A stretch of 22,147 nt of DNA from SG8-4 sp964598225 (GCA_964598225.1 CAZRBG010000077.1:1-22147), one strand, 5' to 3'; shown: positions 14,097-22,091, numbered from the stretch's first letter. Notes: generated from the sequence alone by a model not told the origin. Translations and numbers: made by a program.

Positions 14097-16018
14097 TTGA
14101 CGAGCAAGGATTCATAAGAATCGTTAAGATGGCTCAGAGCGGCCACGAAAGCTGCATGAGCCGACTGGCCGAGGAGGCCGAGGGAAGACTGCGCGCCTAC
14201 ATTTATCGTGTGACTCTCGATCACGATCTGACGCAGGACTTGTCTCAGGAGGCGTTACTGCAAATGGTTAAATCTTTGGCAACCTTGAGAAAGGCCGAGC
14301 GTTTCTGGCCCTGGCTGTATCGGATAGCTCAGAGCAAGATACAGCAGTATTACAAAATCAAGCAGAAGAAAGAGGCAATCTCAGAACCGGACATATACCA
14401 GGACTTTCTCGCATATCACGGCAGCGATCGCAATGAGGACGGCCTGGCAAAAGCAGCCCGAAAGGAACTGTCAAGAAAGGTGATGTCGGCGATGCAGATG
14501 TTGCAGCAACAATATCGAGCGGTTCTGTCCTTGCGCTGTCTGGAACAGTTATCTTACGCCGACATCGGCGTAGCCATGGAATGCAGCGAAGTCAGGGCAA
14601 GAGTCTTGTTCTATCGCGCCAGGCAGGCCCTGAAGAAGCAATTGAGCCGGCAGGGTCTCAGCCGGGGCTTGCTGTTGACCAGCCTCGGGCTGTTCGGCAA
14701 GTTGACAACCCCGACGAAGGCCGCTTCGTCGGCGAATTTCACAGTAACCGCCGCTTCGGCCAAGGTTGGTCTTGCTACAACAATCATAGCCACCGTCGGC
14801 ACGAAACTCGGCGTTGCTGCTATGGCGGCCGCCGCTGTAGGACTTGCGGGTGTGGGCGGGATATCAGCGTTATCCGAGCCGTCTCTGCCGCAAAGAGCTC
14901 AAGTCAGGAGCGTTCACTATACCACCCAAATGCGCAGCTCCAATCAGGGTCCCGCCAGCAGCCTCAGCAAGGGAGCATACGAACAGTGGTACAGCTTCCC
15001 GGACGGAGTAGACGGGCCGACATTCATGCGGATGCAGCGATGGACTTCGAATCGGCAAAAACGCCTATGCTCCTGGCTTCAGAACGAACAAGCCAACTAT
15101 TACTACGACTGCGATGCAAACCGGGTATATATACCGAATTACCGAGTGTTCTGGAGCAGTCTGAAGGTCTGGCGTCTGCCGACAGACACGCCCGAGTTCA
15201 CCGAGTTTCTCTCGCAGGTGGAGGGGCAGACAAAAGGTCTGGTGCATGACCGCGATCCCGGAACCGGTCTGTTGGCCGAAACTGTGGACAACAGATTCGT
15301 TGACGCTCTGAATTTCAGGACTGAATATAATTACAATTGCGGCGACAAAGAGCAATTTCAATATAATTGGCCTGCCGATATCCTCATGGTCGATCGGCGC
15401 GACCCGATGCACAAAAGAGGCTGGACGTATTTCCGCATGCACGGCCGCATAGACGACAGGATTATCGAAGGACGAGGACGAATCCCCTTTGTCTACAAAG
15501 CCTGCGAAAAACACAAGCCGTGGATGACGTTGAAAGTCGGCAGCGACCTTGAAATAATCGATTGCAGTGACGGTGCATTTTTACTCAACCCTGAGGATGG
15601 GACATTGATCGCATCTCATCCTTCGGGTACTTTTTTTGAGGGTCTGGCGCGGCCGTGGATGGGGATGCACGCGATGAACATCGTCCGCCGCGACGCCGCC
15701 GAGCGGCGGATTCCGTTCGACACCAGGCCCGCTGCGAATATGATGGACGTAATCGTCACTCTGCATTACGACAAAGACGGAGCCAGGACCGACCTGGTTT
15801 ATACCATCGACGCCGAGAAAGATATCATCAAAGATATCAGATTTGACATAGAGAGACAAACAAGAGGCTCGTTGGTGTTCGACTACTTCAGCGACATTGA
15901 CGGAATCGGCGAGAGCTTCGAAGAACCGACCTTATCCCATGACAAGCAGATCGCAATCGAGGAAAGCCCGAGCATGCTGTGGTTGATAGCACTTGTCCGA
16001 AACAGCCTGAGCGGATAA
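14093..16018 (+). CDS. Sigma-70 family (ECF-like) sigma factor fused to a membrane helix and extracytoplasmic domain
   Basis: 641 residues, over three times the length of a plain ECF sigma factor. Region 2 (about 20-90) shows RLRAYIYRVTLDHDLTQDLSQEALLQMV and FWPWLYRIAQSKIQQYY. Region 4 (about 125-180) shows LQQQYRAVLSLRCLEQLSYADIGVAMECSEVRARVLFYRARQALKK, a helix-turn-helix. A linker leads to an Ala/Gly-rich hydrophobic stretch (about 225-257). About 380 residues that would lie outside the membrane follow (VHYTTQMRSSNQ..., many aromatic residues, DVIVTLHYDKDG... near the end). Long C-terminal extensions are known in planctomycetal ECF groups. No separate anti-sigma gene is next to it. An ECF-like promoter, hairpin and leader ORF precede it. 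It heads a likely functional unit with the two secreted proteins downstream. Confidence 0.85.
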   Translation: MIDEQGFIRIVKMAQSGHESCMSRLAEEAEGRLRAYIYRVTLDHDLTQDLSQEALLQMVKSLATLRKAERFWPWLYRIAQSKIQQYYKIKQKKEAISEPDIYQDFLAYHGSDRNEDGLAKAARKELSRKVMSAMQMLQQQYRAVLSLRCLEQLSYADIGVAMECSEVRARVLFYRARQALKKQLSRQGLSRGLLLTSLGLFGKLTTPTKAASSANFTVTAASAKVGLATTIIATVGTKLGVAAMAAAAVGLAGVGGISALSEPSLPQRAQVRSVHYTTQMRSSNQGPASSLSKGAYEQWYSFPDGVDGPTFMRMQRWTSNRQKRLCSWLQNEQANYYYDCDANRVYIPNYRVFWSSLKVWRLPTDTPEFTEFLSQVEGQTKGLVHDRDPGTGLLAETVDNRFVDALNFRTEYNYNCGDKEQFQYNWPADILMVDRRDPMHKRGWTYFRMHGRIDDRIIEGRGRIPFVYKACEKHKPWMTLKVGSDLEIIDCSDGAFLLNPEDGTLIASHPSGTFFEGLARPWMGMHAMNIVRRDAAERRIPFDTRPAANMMDVIVTLHYDKDGARTDLVYTIDAEKDIIKDIRFDIERQTRGSLVFDYFSDIDGIGESFEEPTLSHDKQIAIEESPSMLWLIALVRNSLSG

Positions 16019-16029
16019 GCCTGAGAATA

Positions 16030-16057
16030 TTGACAAAAGACGAGAACAGCGTAGTAT
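16030..16057 (+). promoter_or_regulatory. Candidate promoter for the secreted protein gene at 16122
   Basis: Perfect TTGACA (16030-16035), a 16-base spacer and TAGTAT (16052-16057); an alternative -10, TATTAT (16055-16060), would give a 19-base spacer. It lies just after the sigma stop codon and about 65 bases before the ATG chosen at 16122, so the two downstream genes may be expressed independently of the sigma gene. Confidence 0.45.
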
Positions 16058-16121
16058 TATGAATGAAACAAGCATCATTGAGTCCACAACGAGCGCCAAC
16101 CGTACTTGGAGGTACAGAGAA

Positions 16122-17429
16122 ATGAAACAGAGGATGTATATTTTACTCACCGCGGGTACCGGGTTGCTCATTTGCGCATCTGCAGCCCAGTCACAAGACG
16201 AACAATGGCTGCAATACCACTGCCGGCGCGAGGCACAACGGATAGTCGGGAATATGGGCACTGCAGGCCCGAGGCTAAGCACGGATAAGCCTCAAGGTGT
16301 GCAACTACCCAAGTTCGACTCTGAGCAGCAGTATTTCGCGAAATGGGAAACTCCTATGGTCCCCGGCGGCCATTTATGGATAGCACTGGACGGAACGAAG
16401 GAACACGGACGGCCGGACAAGCTATACATAGACTCAAATGGCAACGGTCATCTCAACGACGAAACTGCTGTGAAGGCATACCGAATAGAGCAGTATTATA
16501 CGTATTTTGGCCCCCTTAAGGTGGTTTTTCAGTGTGAGGACGGACCAATTGTGTATCATTTGAACTTTCGATTCTACAGCCGCGACGGGCGCAACAGGCG
16601 GCTATACATCTACTCGGGCTGCTGGTATGAAGGCGACGTCACAGTAGACGGAGAAAAGAAACGCTGCATCCTTATCGACCAGAACGTAAACGGCACGTTT
16701 AACGACAAGGCGGATGCGCCCCACGGCTGTGATCGCATCAAAATCGGCAGAAGAAGCAGGCGGGAAGCCGCCTTCGTTGGTAATTATGTCGACGTCGACG
16801 GAGTCCTGTACCACCCGGAAATCGCACGCGATGGGGCATACCTAACACTCACGAAAGCCGAAGATGTCAAATTCGGCGATATTCAACTGCCCGAGGCGAT
16901 AACGGAGCTTTCCGCCGGCGGCGTAAATGGCCTGTTCAACCTCACGCCCGACAAAGGCAAGGCCTCGCTGCCCGTCGGGAAATACCGCATTAATTATTGG
17001 GCCATCGAACGCAAAGACGATCAGGGCCGGACGTGGAAACTCAAGGGCAATCTTTACTCCGATAAAGGTTCCTTCGAGATAAATCATGCAAAACAAACCC
17101 AATTTTCCGTAGGCGAGCCGGTGATATCAAGCTTGCAGGCGCGTAAACAAGGCTCAATTCACTATTTCAGTCAGGAATTGAAGGGCAGTCTCGGCGAGAG
17201 AATCGAGCTGATCCGCAACGGCGCCCGGCCGCGAGCACCGAAATTGCGCATAAAGAACGAAGACGGCAGCTACGACCGAACCTGCAGCTTCAAGTATGGG
17301 TGAGGCGGCACATGTTCGCTCTCGTGGCGAGAGCCCAAAAACATGGCCGGACCATTCACCGCAACCGTAGAAATAGCCGGACCGTTCAAATTCAAAAGTA
17401 AACCGTACACCGTGGCAACAGGTGATTGA
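16122..17429 (+). CDS. Secreted protein of unknown function, candidate selenoprotein with in-frame TGA at 17301
   Basis: I do not recognise the family. A type I signal peptide (KQRMYILLTAGTGLLICASAAQS, residues 2-24) directs export. Two EF-hand-like loops, DSNGNGHLNDE (104-114) and DQNVNGTFNDKAD (186-198), suggest calcium binding. Conventional reading stops at TGA 17301-17303 after 393 residues (...FKYG). The same frame continues without interruption for 41 codons, GGTCSLSWREPKNMAGPF...VATGD, to TGA 17427-17429. That second stop is 38 bases before the next gene and just ahead of its Shine-Dalgarno. The first TGA would be residue 394 in a U-GGT-C motif. A hairpin at 17311-17345 fits a bacterial SECIS. 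Alternatives are a recent nonsense mutation or chance. GGAGG (16108-16112) nine bases upstream fixes the start at 16122 rather than the ATG at 16059. Confidence 0.6.
17301..17345 (+). promoter_or_regulatory. Candidate bacterial SECIS element after in-frame TGA
   Basis: TGA (17301-17303) is followed by a lower stem CATGTT/AACATG (17311-17316 with 17340-17345), an asymmetric internal loop (1 and 5 bases) and an upper 7-bp stem GCTCTCG/CGAGAGC (17318-17324 with 17328-17334) closed by loop TGG. The apical loop begins 22 bases after the TGA and has G at its second position. This agrees with the published general bSECIS description (loop 16-37 bases downstream, a G among the first two loop bases). 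The loop is at the minimum size, and no T-run follows, which argues against a terminator. Confidence 0.45.
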
Positions 17430-17467
17430 TATCTCAGAAAGGTCAAATCTTGATAAGGAGCTTTGTT

Positions 17468-20071
17468 ATGCGCGCAAAAAAGACGGCATTTCGCCGCACA
17501 ATTGTGGTTGTTCTCGCAATCGCTGGCGCGATATGGATCAATTCTGCCAAAGGCGCCACAGACGAACCGGCCCGCCAGGTAAGTTGCACAGGCAGAGTCG
17601 TCGACGGTACTGGCGAGCCTGTCGGCGATGCAAAGGTCAGACTTTATAAGCTGGTTCCGCTGAAAAAGTCCATTTGTCAAAAAATTATCCGCGTTATCAG
17701 GCCAATAACGCCAGTGACATTGACCGTTTTTAGGGTATTTCAGCGGAACCATAAGTTGACTGTTAATCCCGAAGCCCTCACGTATGACATGGCCCTGGCT
17801 CAGGAACTGAGAACCGAGGAAGATGGAGCTTTCACAGTCAAGAGCGAACTTAGCAAGGATGAAATGTCCGGACAGACCATCATCCTGGTGGAGAAGGAAG
17901 GATTGGCCCTCGGTTGGGCAAATTGGGTTTTGATTGATGCTTCGGACGTAGAGATAAAGCTGGACCGGCCACAGACCTTGGCCGGTAAGGTCGTGGACGA
18001 GACTGGCAAGCCAATCTCCGATGCCGAGGTCAGCATCGCTTTCATGGTGGTATCCCGTGACGGGCAGCCTCGATACCTTGTCAGCGCGGAATCTCTGGAT
18101 GCATTGACCACGAGGACCGACGCGAAAGGGAAGTTCTCATTTGGCCGAATCCCACCTGATGCCACAGCCGAATTCATAGCTAAGAAGCCCAGGAAAGCGA
18201 CCGTAAGCACATTCAATCCCGAGAATTACCGGGGAGGGACTCTCCAGTACTCCTCAGGCCAGAGCGACATCGAAATCGCCCTTCCTCCGGAAGCCAGGAT
18301 CGAAGGCACAGTCGTGGAAAAGGCGACCGGCAAGCCGGCCGCCGGTATCCGCATAATAGCCTCCAGTGGGCGTAACCGGCCCAATTTCGGCGCCGAGCCG
18401 GTGGTCTCCGGGGAAGACGGAACTTTCACCATTAACGCCCTCGGCCCCGGCACGTATACCCTTGGAATGGTCACACCGGCGGGAAAAGAGGCCGAATGGA
18501 TAGCCGAGACGGTTGAAATCGTCACCGAGCCGGGCAAGACTACCAGCGGCGTAAGAATAGAGTTGAGCAAAGGCGGATTGCTTGAGGTTGTGATTACAGA
18601 GGCCGCCGGCAACAAGCCTGTCGCAGATGCCAGAGTAAGCATCCGGCAACAAGACAGAAGCGAGTATTTTGGTTCCGTCTCAGACGCAAATGGAGTTGCA
18701 GCAGTTCGTCTGGTCCCGGGTGAATACCAGATAAGCGGGATATACAGGGACAGTTACACGCGTCAGCAGCTCGAAGAGACCGTTACGATTGAGGACGGCA
18801 AAACAACGCGCGTTGAAAAACAACTCACCAGTCTGCCGAAAATCACGGGTGTTGTGCGGGATGAACAAGACAACCCCGTTCAGGGCGCCAAACTCCAGGT
18901 CTGCCCCATGGGAACGGGGCAGGATGTAAGCTCCGATACCGACGGCAAATTTGAGATCACCTGGGACCCCGGACGCTGGCACAGCAGCGAAACTCCGGCC
19001 ATGGTCCTCGTCGCCCGATACGAACAGGGCAATCTCGCGGCAGCCGTGGATGTCGACGAAGATACACGAACGAAAGACATCACTCTTCACCCGGGTTTGA
19101 CTCTCATCGGCAGAGTAGTAGATCCCGATGGCAAGGGCATTGCTGACTCACAGGTAACACCCATGTTGCAGGGCCCTCGCTGGGGTTCTTCAATCCGCAA
19201 CAGTCAGGCTACAACCGACGGAGATGGAAAATTTGAAATAAAAGCTTTGCCGACTGAGTACAACTACAACCTCTATACAAGAGCCGAAGGATACGGCGAG
19301 AATCGAAGCGAAGAAACCAGTGCAGACGATGCGGTCGATAACACAATCGACGTGGGAAGCATAACTCTGGCCGTGGCAAATCTTTCAGTGTCGGGAGTCG
19401 TAGTCGACAACGACGACAAACCCGTCGCCGGCGTGAGAGTCTATTGCCACGGCGACAATCAGCCACACAGGAACACCCAAACAGGTGATGATGGCAAGTT
19501 CATACTCGACGGAGTCTGCGCCGGAGAATTGCGAATCAGTGCGAATAAATCCGGTCCCACCCGGCTATATGGCAATGTGGAGACCGAAGGCGGTGCGACC
19601 GACGTCAAAATCGTAATAAGCGAAAGGGGATCGTCCTCCCGCTACGTACCCAAGCAGCCGCCTTCCCTGGTTGGCAAGCCCCTGCCCGACTTGAAAGATG
19701 TAAATGTCGATCTGCCGCAGGCCGATCTGATAGGTAAGAAACTGCTCGTGTGCTTTTTCGACATGCAGCAAAGACCCTCGCGGCACTGCCTGAGGCAATT
19801 GAACGCAAAAGCACAGGAACTCGAGGAAAAGAATATCGCGATTGTAGGCGTACAGGCATCAAGTATGGATCAGGACACCCTCAATGACTGGTGCAAAAAA
19901 TACAACATCTCTTTCCCCGTCGGCATGATTCAAGCCGACCAAGAAAAAGCCCGCTTCACCTGGGGCGTGCGATCACTTCCATGGCTGATTCTAACAAACA
20001 GGCAGCATATTATAGCAGCCGAAGGTTTCGGATTGAGCGAGCTTGACGAGAAGATCAACGCTGCCAAATAA
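17468..20071 (+). CDS. Secreted multi-repeat carboxypeptidase-regulatory-like protein with C-terminal redoxin-like domain
   Basis: 867 residues with an N-terminal signal peptide (MRAKKTAFRRTIVVVLAIAGAIW, cleavage near AKG-A). About seven beta-sandwich repeats of the CarboxypepD_reg/Cna-B kind begin with 'G.V.d..gkPv.gA.V' strands at about residues 38, 169, 276, 370, 457, 544 and 640. The last ~135 residues form a thioredoxin-like domain (PSLVGKPLPDLKDVNVDL, then LLVCFFDMQQRPSRHC, IVGVQASSMD, and VRSLPWLILTN with the family cis-proline). The usual WCxxC is replaced by a single Cys774 in QRPSRHC, so classical disulfide exchange is unlikely. AAGGAG eight bases upstream supports the ATG at 17468. 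A 100-bp palindromic insertion lies within the first repeat. It follows the candidate selenoprotein closely and is probably co-transcribed with it. Confidence 0.85.
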   Translation: MRAKKTAFRRTIVVVLAIAGAIWINSAKGATDEPARQVSCTGRVVDGTGEPVGDAKVRLYKLVPLKKSICQKIIRVIRPITPVTLTVFRVFQRNHKLTVNPEALTYDMALAQELRTEEDGAFTVKSELSKDEMSGQTIILVEKEGLALGWANWVLIDASDVEIKLDRPQTLAGKVVDETGKPISDAEVSIAFMVVSRDGQPRYLVSAESLDALTTRTDAKGKFSFGRIPPDATAEFIAKKPRKATVSTFNPENYRGGTLQYSSGQSDIEIALPPEARIEGTVVEKATGKPAAGIRIIASSGRNRPNFGAEPVVSGEDGTFTINALGPGTYTLGMVTPAGKEAEWIAETVEIVTEPGKTTSGVRIELSKGGLLEVVITEAAGNKPVADARVSIRQQDRSEYFGSVSDANGVAAVRLVPGEYQISGIYRDSYTRQQLEETVTIEDGKTTRVEKQLTSLPKITGVVRDEQDNPVQGAKLQVCPMGTGQDVSSDTDGKFEITWDPGRWHSSETPAMVLVARYEQGNLAAAVDVDEDTRTKDITLHPGLTLIGRVVDPDGKGIADSQVTPMLQGPRWGSSIRNSQATTDGDGKFEIKALPTEYNYNLYTRAEGYGENRSEETSADDAVDNTIDVGSITLAVANLSVSGVVVDNDDKPVAGVRVYCHGDNQPHRNTQTGDDGKFILDGVCAGELRISANKSGPTRLYGNVETEGGATDVKIVISERGSSSRYVPKQPPSLVGKPLPDLKDVNVDLPQADLIGKKLLVCFFDMQQRPSRHCLRQLNAKAQELEEKNIAIVGVQASSMDQDTLNDWCKKYNISFPVGMIQADQEKARFTWGVRSLPWLILTNRQHIIAAEGFGLSELDEKINAAK
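17652..17751. repeat. 100-bp concentric palindrome inserted in frame in the first repeat domain
   Basis: Outer arms TGGTTCCGCTGAAA (17652-17665) and TTTCAGCGGAACCA (17738-17751) are perfect 14-bp inverted repeats. Inner arms GCGTTAT (17691-17697) and ATAACGC (17705-17711) share the same centre (17701). TAAG occurs just outside both ends. The tract encodes a basic, hydrophobic peptide (LVPLKKSICQKIIRVIRP...) interrupting a typical VRLYKL...EDGAFTV domain. It looks like a small mobile palindromic element that kept the frame. Confidence 0.6.
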
Positions 20072-20099
20072 GGAACTCTTGGCGCAGAACGGCTCGATA

Positions 20100-20564
20100 T
20101 CAGGGCAGAATCTCGGGCGTTATCATCCAGTCGATCTGCCAAACGCCGGGGTCGGTGCGGTTCAGGCAGGCGATGGCGCCGGCGCTCAGATGGACGATAT
20201 CGGCGGTTTCTTTGCCGGCCGCGAGCAATGCGGTCAGGTCATCCAGAAACGGCAGGTGGCCTGCAATCATCAGGTCTGTATCGTATGCTCCCAGTTCCTC
20301 GGCGACGGCTGAGACGTCGTCATTTGCTTTCAGGCCGTCGCGAGAGGAGCAGCCCTTTGCCGCTGTAACGGCCCCTGCCATGATTTCGCCCGTCTGGGCC
20401 GCTCTTAGCTTGCCGCTGTGCCAGATATGTTCTACATGAATATGCAAATGCTTGACAAACGAGGCGATTTTCTCCACGTCCGCCCGGCCCTGCTCGCTCA
20501 GAGGCCTGTCGGGATCGACGTCCGATGAGACCGCGTCTCCATGCCGAATGAGATAAACCTTCAT
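20100..20564 (-). CDS. sixA: Phosphohistidine phosphatase SixA-type
   Basis: 154-residue single-domain member of the histidine phosphatase superfamily. LIRHGDA (residues 5-11) supplies the phospho-acceptor histidine in the RHG motif, DPDRPLSEQGRADV (about 17-30) is the usual SixA continuation, SGKLRAAQTGEIM (about 50-62) the middle motif, and AGHLPFL (about 101-107) carries the second catalytic histidine. Length matches E. coli SixA, which removes phosphate from phosphohistidine on phosphotransfer proteins; other phosphohistidine substrates are possible. The ATG at 20564 is preferred to a TTG two codons earlier because GGGAG is spaced about eight bases from it. It converges with the redoxin-domain gene (28-base gap) and appears to be a single gene. 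Confidence 0.88.
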   Translation of the reverse strand: MKVYLIRHGDAVSSDVDPDRPLSEQGRADVEKIASFVKHLHIHVEHIWHSGKLRAAQTGEIMAGAVTAAKGCSSRDGLKANDDVSAVAEELGAYDTDLMIAGHLPFLDDLTALLAAGKETADIVHLSAGAIACLNRTDPGVWQIDWMITPEILP

Positions 20565-20591
20565 TTTCAAACTCCCTTCGAAAACACATTA

Positions 20592-20647
20592 GCCACTAAG
20601 GCACAAAGGCACAAAGATAGAATTTATCGTTTTAGTGCCCTTGTGGC
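20592..20647. repeat. CCAC-AAG-GCAC inverted repeat near sixA
   Basis: GCCACTAAGGCACAAAGGC... (from 20592) faces TTAGTGCCCTTGTGGC (20632-20647); arms match at about 13 of 16 positions. The same kind of element lies after the dehydrogenase gene (22024-22091), and a single arm is at 569-592. Confidence 0.55.
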
Positions 20648-20727
20648 TTCTTGAATCGATATTCAACTATCGATTGATTATACCACTGTGCTGCTCAAAA
20701 GCAATTTTCAAATGTCGCCGTTGACAG

Positions 20728-20756
20728 TTGACATAAGCATATTGACTATTTACTAT
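20728..20756 (+). promoter_or_regulatory. Weak candidate promoter for the isocitrate dehydrogenase gene
   Basis: TTGACA (20728-20733), 17 bases, then TACTAT (20751-20756). The spacing is ideal, but the tract is built from repeated TTGAC and ACTATT words that also occur as intergenic repeat, so the match may be accidental. Confidence 0.25.
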
Positions 20757-20785
20757 TTGCGATTGTCTGTTGGCTGTTAGCATGC

Positions 20786-20816
20786 ACCGTTCGTAGTGAC
20801 GCCGTAAGGCGTTTAT
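20786..20816. repeat. Inverted copy of the palindrome unit at 11184-11214
   Basis: The reverse complement of 20786-20816 matches 11184-11214 at 30 of 31 positions; the only difference is in the palindrome loop. It includes the ACGCC/GGCGT stem and the CACTACGAACGGT tail. Confidence 0.75.
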
Positions 20817-20920
20817 TCTTATATGCCCATCGGCAAGTTCAGGGCAGGCACTTGCGGGCACGCTACAAACAATATTCAATAGTCAATAATCAATAGTAAA
20901 TTTTATTTGGAGTGTTGTAA

Positions 20921-22003
20921 ATGACTGACGTTACTTTAGTTACCGGCGACGGAATCGGGCCGGAAATTGCAGAAGCGACGAGGCGTTGCGTAGACGCCAC
21001 CGGCGCAGATATAAACTGGAGAATCGCGCAGGCCGGAGTCGATGCAATGGAAGAGTTCGGAACCCCCCTGCCGGAAGCTACCGTTGAGTCGATCAAGAAA
21101 ACCGGCGTTGCTCTAAAGGCCCCGATTACAACGCCGGTGGGCACGGGCTTCAGGAGCATCAACGTGCATCTTCGCCAATCGCTCGATCTGTACGCGTGTC
21201 TGAGACCCTGCAAGAGCTACGAAGGTGTCCGCAGCCGCTACAGCGATATCGATCTCGTGGTCGTTCGCGAAAATACAGAAGATTGTTACGCAGGCGTCGA
21301 ATTCCAGCAGGGCAAAGACGACACAACAGAACTCATAGACTGGATCAACGCTCGCAGCGAAAAGAAGGTCCGAGCGCATTCCGGCATTACCATCAAGCCT
21401 ATTTCCGTCGAAGCCACCGAACAGATCGTCGGCTTCGCCTTCGATTACGCCCGAAAAAGGGGCCGCAAGAAAGTCACGAGCGTCCACAAAGCCAACATCA
21501 TGAAGTACTCGGACGGGCTGTGGCTGGAAGTCAGCCGTGAGGTTGCGAAGAAAAATTCCGATATCGAGTTCGAGGACCGCATCGTAGACAATATGTGCAT
21601 GCAGTTGATCCAGAAGCCCGAGTTGTACGATGTCCTCGTTCTGCCCAACCTCTACGGCGATATCATCAGCGATCTATGCGCAGGCCTCGTCGGCGGTCTC
21701 GGCGTGGCGCCCGGCGCCAATATCGGCGAAAAAGGCGCCGTCTTCGAAGCTACCCACGGCAGCGCTCCGAAATACAAGGGCCAGAACAAGGTCAATCCGA
21801 CCGCCCTGATACTCAGCGGCGTACTGATGCTCAGGCATCTGGGAAAGATGGCTGAAGCCGACAAACTCGAAAACGCCGTCGCAGCCGTGATCGCCGAGGG
21901 AAAGAACGTAACCTACGACATGAAGCCAAACCGCGATGATCCGACCGCCGTAGGCACGAGCGAAATGGCCGACGCTATCATCGACAAGATAACACGTGAT
22001 TGA
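20921..22003 (+). CDS. Isocitrate dehydrogenase (isocitrate/isopropylmalate dehydrogenase family)
   Basis: 360 residues, full length for the family, oxidising and decarboxylating isocitrate to 2-oxoglutarate in the TCA cycle. VTGDGIGPEI (residues 7-16) is the N-terminal signature. SINVHLRQSLDLYACLRPCK (93-112) has the S-x-N-x-x-LR pattern of isocitrate rather than isopropylmalate enzymes. VVVRENTEDCYAG, KANIMK and NLYGDIISDLCAG supply substrate and metal contacts. In the coenzyme loop HGSAPKYKGQNKVNP, Lys284-Tyr285 match the NADP-type pair of E. coli Icd (NAD enzymes usually have Asp-Ile), and Tyr332 matches E. coli Tyr391, but the following Arg395 position is Pro. Coenzyme choice is therefore uncertain. 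GGAG about nine bases upstream supports the start. A large hairpin follows the stop. Confidence 0.9.
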   Translation: MTDVTLVTGDGIGPEIAEATRRCVDATGADINWRIAQAGVDAMEEFGTPLPEATVESIKKTGVALKAPITTPVGTGFRSINVHLRQSLDLYACLRPCKSYEGVRSRYSDIDLVVVRENTEDCYAGVEFQQGKDDTTELIDWINARSEKKVRAHSGITIKPISVEATEQIVGFAFDYARKRGRKKVTSVHKANIMKYSDGLWLEVSREVAKKNSDIEFEDRIVDNMCMQLIQKPELYDVLVLPNLYGDIISDLCAGLVGGLGVAPGANIGEKGAVFEATHGSAPKYKGQNKVNPTALILSGVLMLRHLGKMAEADKLENAVAAVIAEGKNVTYDMKPNRDDPTAVGTSEMADAIIDKITRD

Positions 22004-22023
22004 CTATTGATATTTGGTTAAAT

Positions 22024-22091
22024 GCCACAAAGACACAAAGACACGAAGTTATCTATATGTTGTTTTCTTTGTGTCTTCGTGCCTTAGTGGC
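22024..22091. repeat. CCAC-AAG-GCAC inverted repeat after the dehydrogenase gene
   Basis: Arms 22024-22048 and 22067-22091 are inverted repeats matching at 21 of 25 positions, with an 18-base loop, starting 21 bases after the dehydrogenase stop. The stem could serve as a transcript end or stabiliser, but no clear T-run follows. The remaining bases to 22147 show nothing recognisable. Confidence 0.6.

Larger units (their letters stand above)
20565..20920. other. Gene-free stretch of repeats between sixA and the dehydrogenase gene
   Basis: I see no gene in these 356 bases. They hold a 'CCAC-AAG-GCAC' inverted repeat (20592-20647), word repeats of the TTGAC/ACTATT type (20716-20765), a palindrome with the same tail as the 11 kb array (20786-20816), and AATA(T/G)TCAATA words just upstream of the dehydrogenase Shine-Dalgarno (20867-20900). 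Confidence 0.6.
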
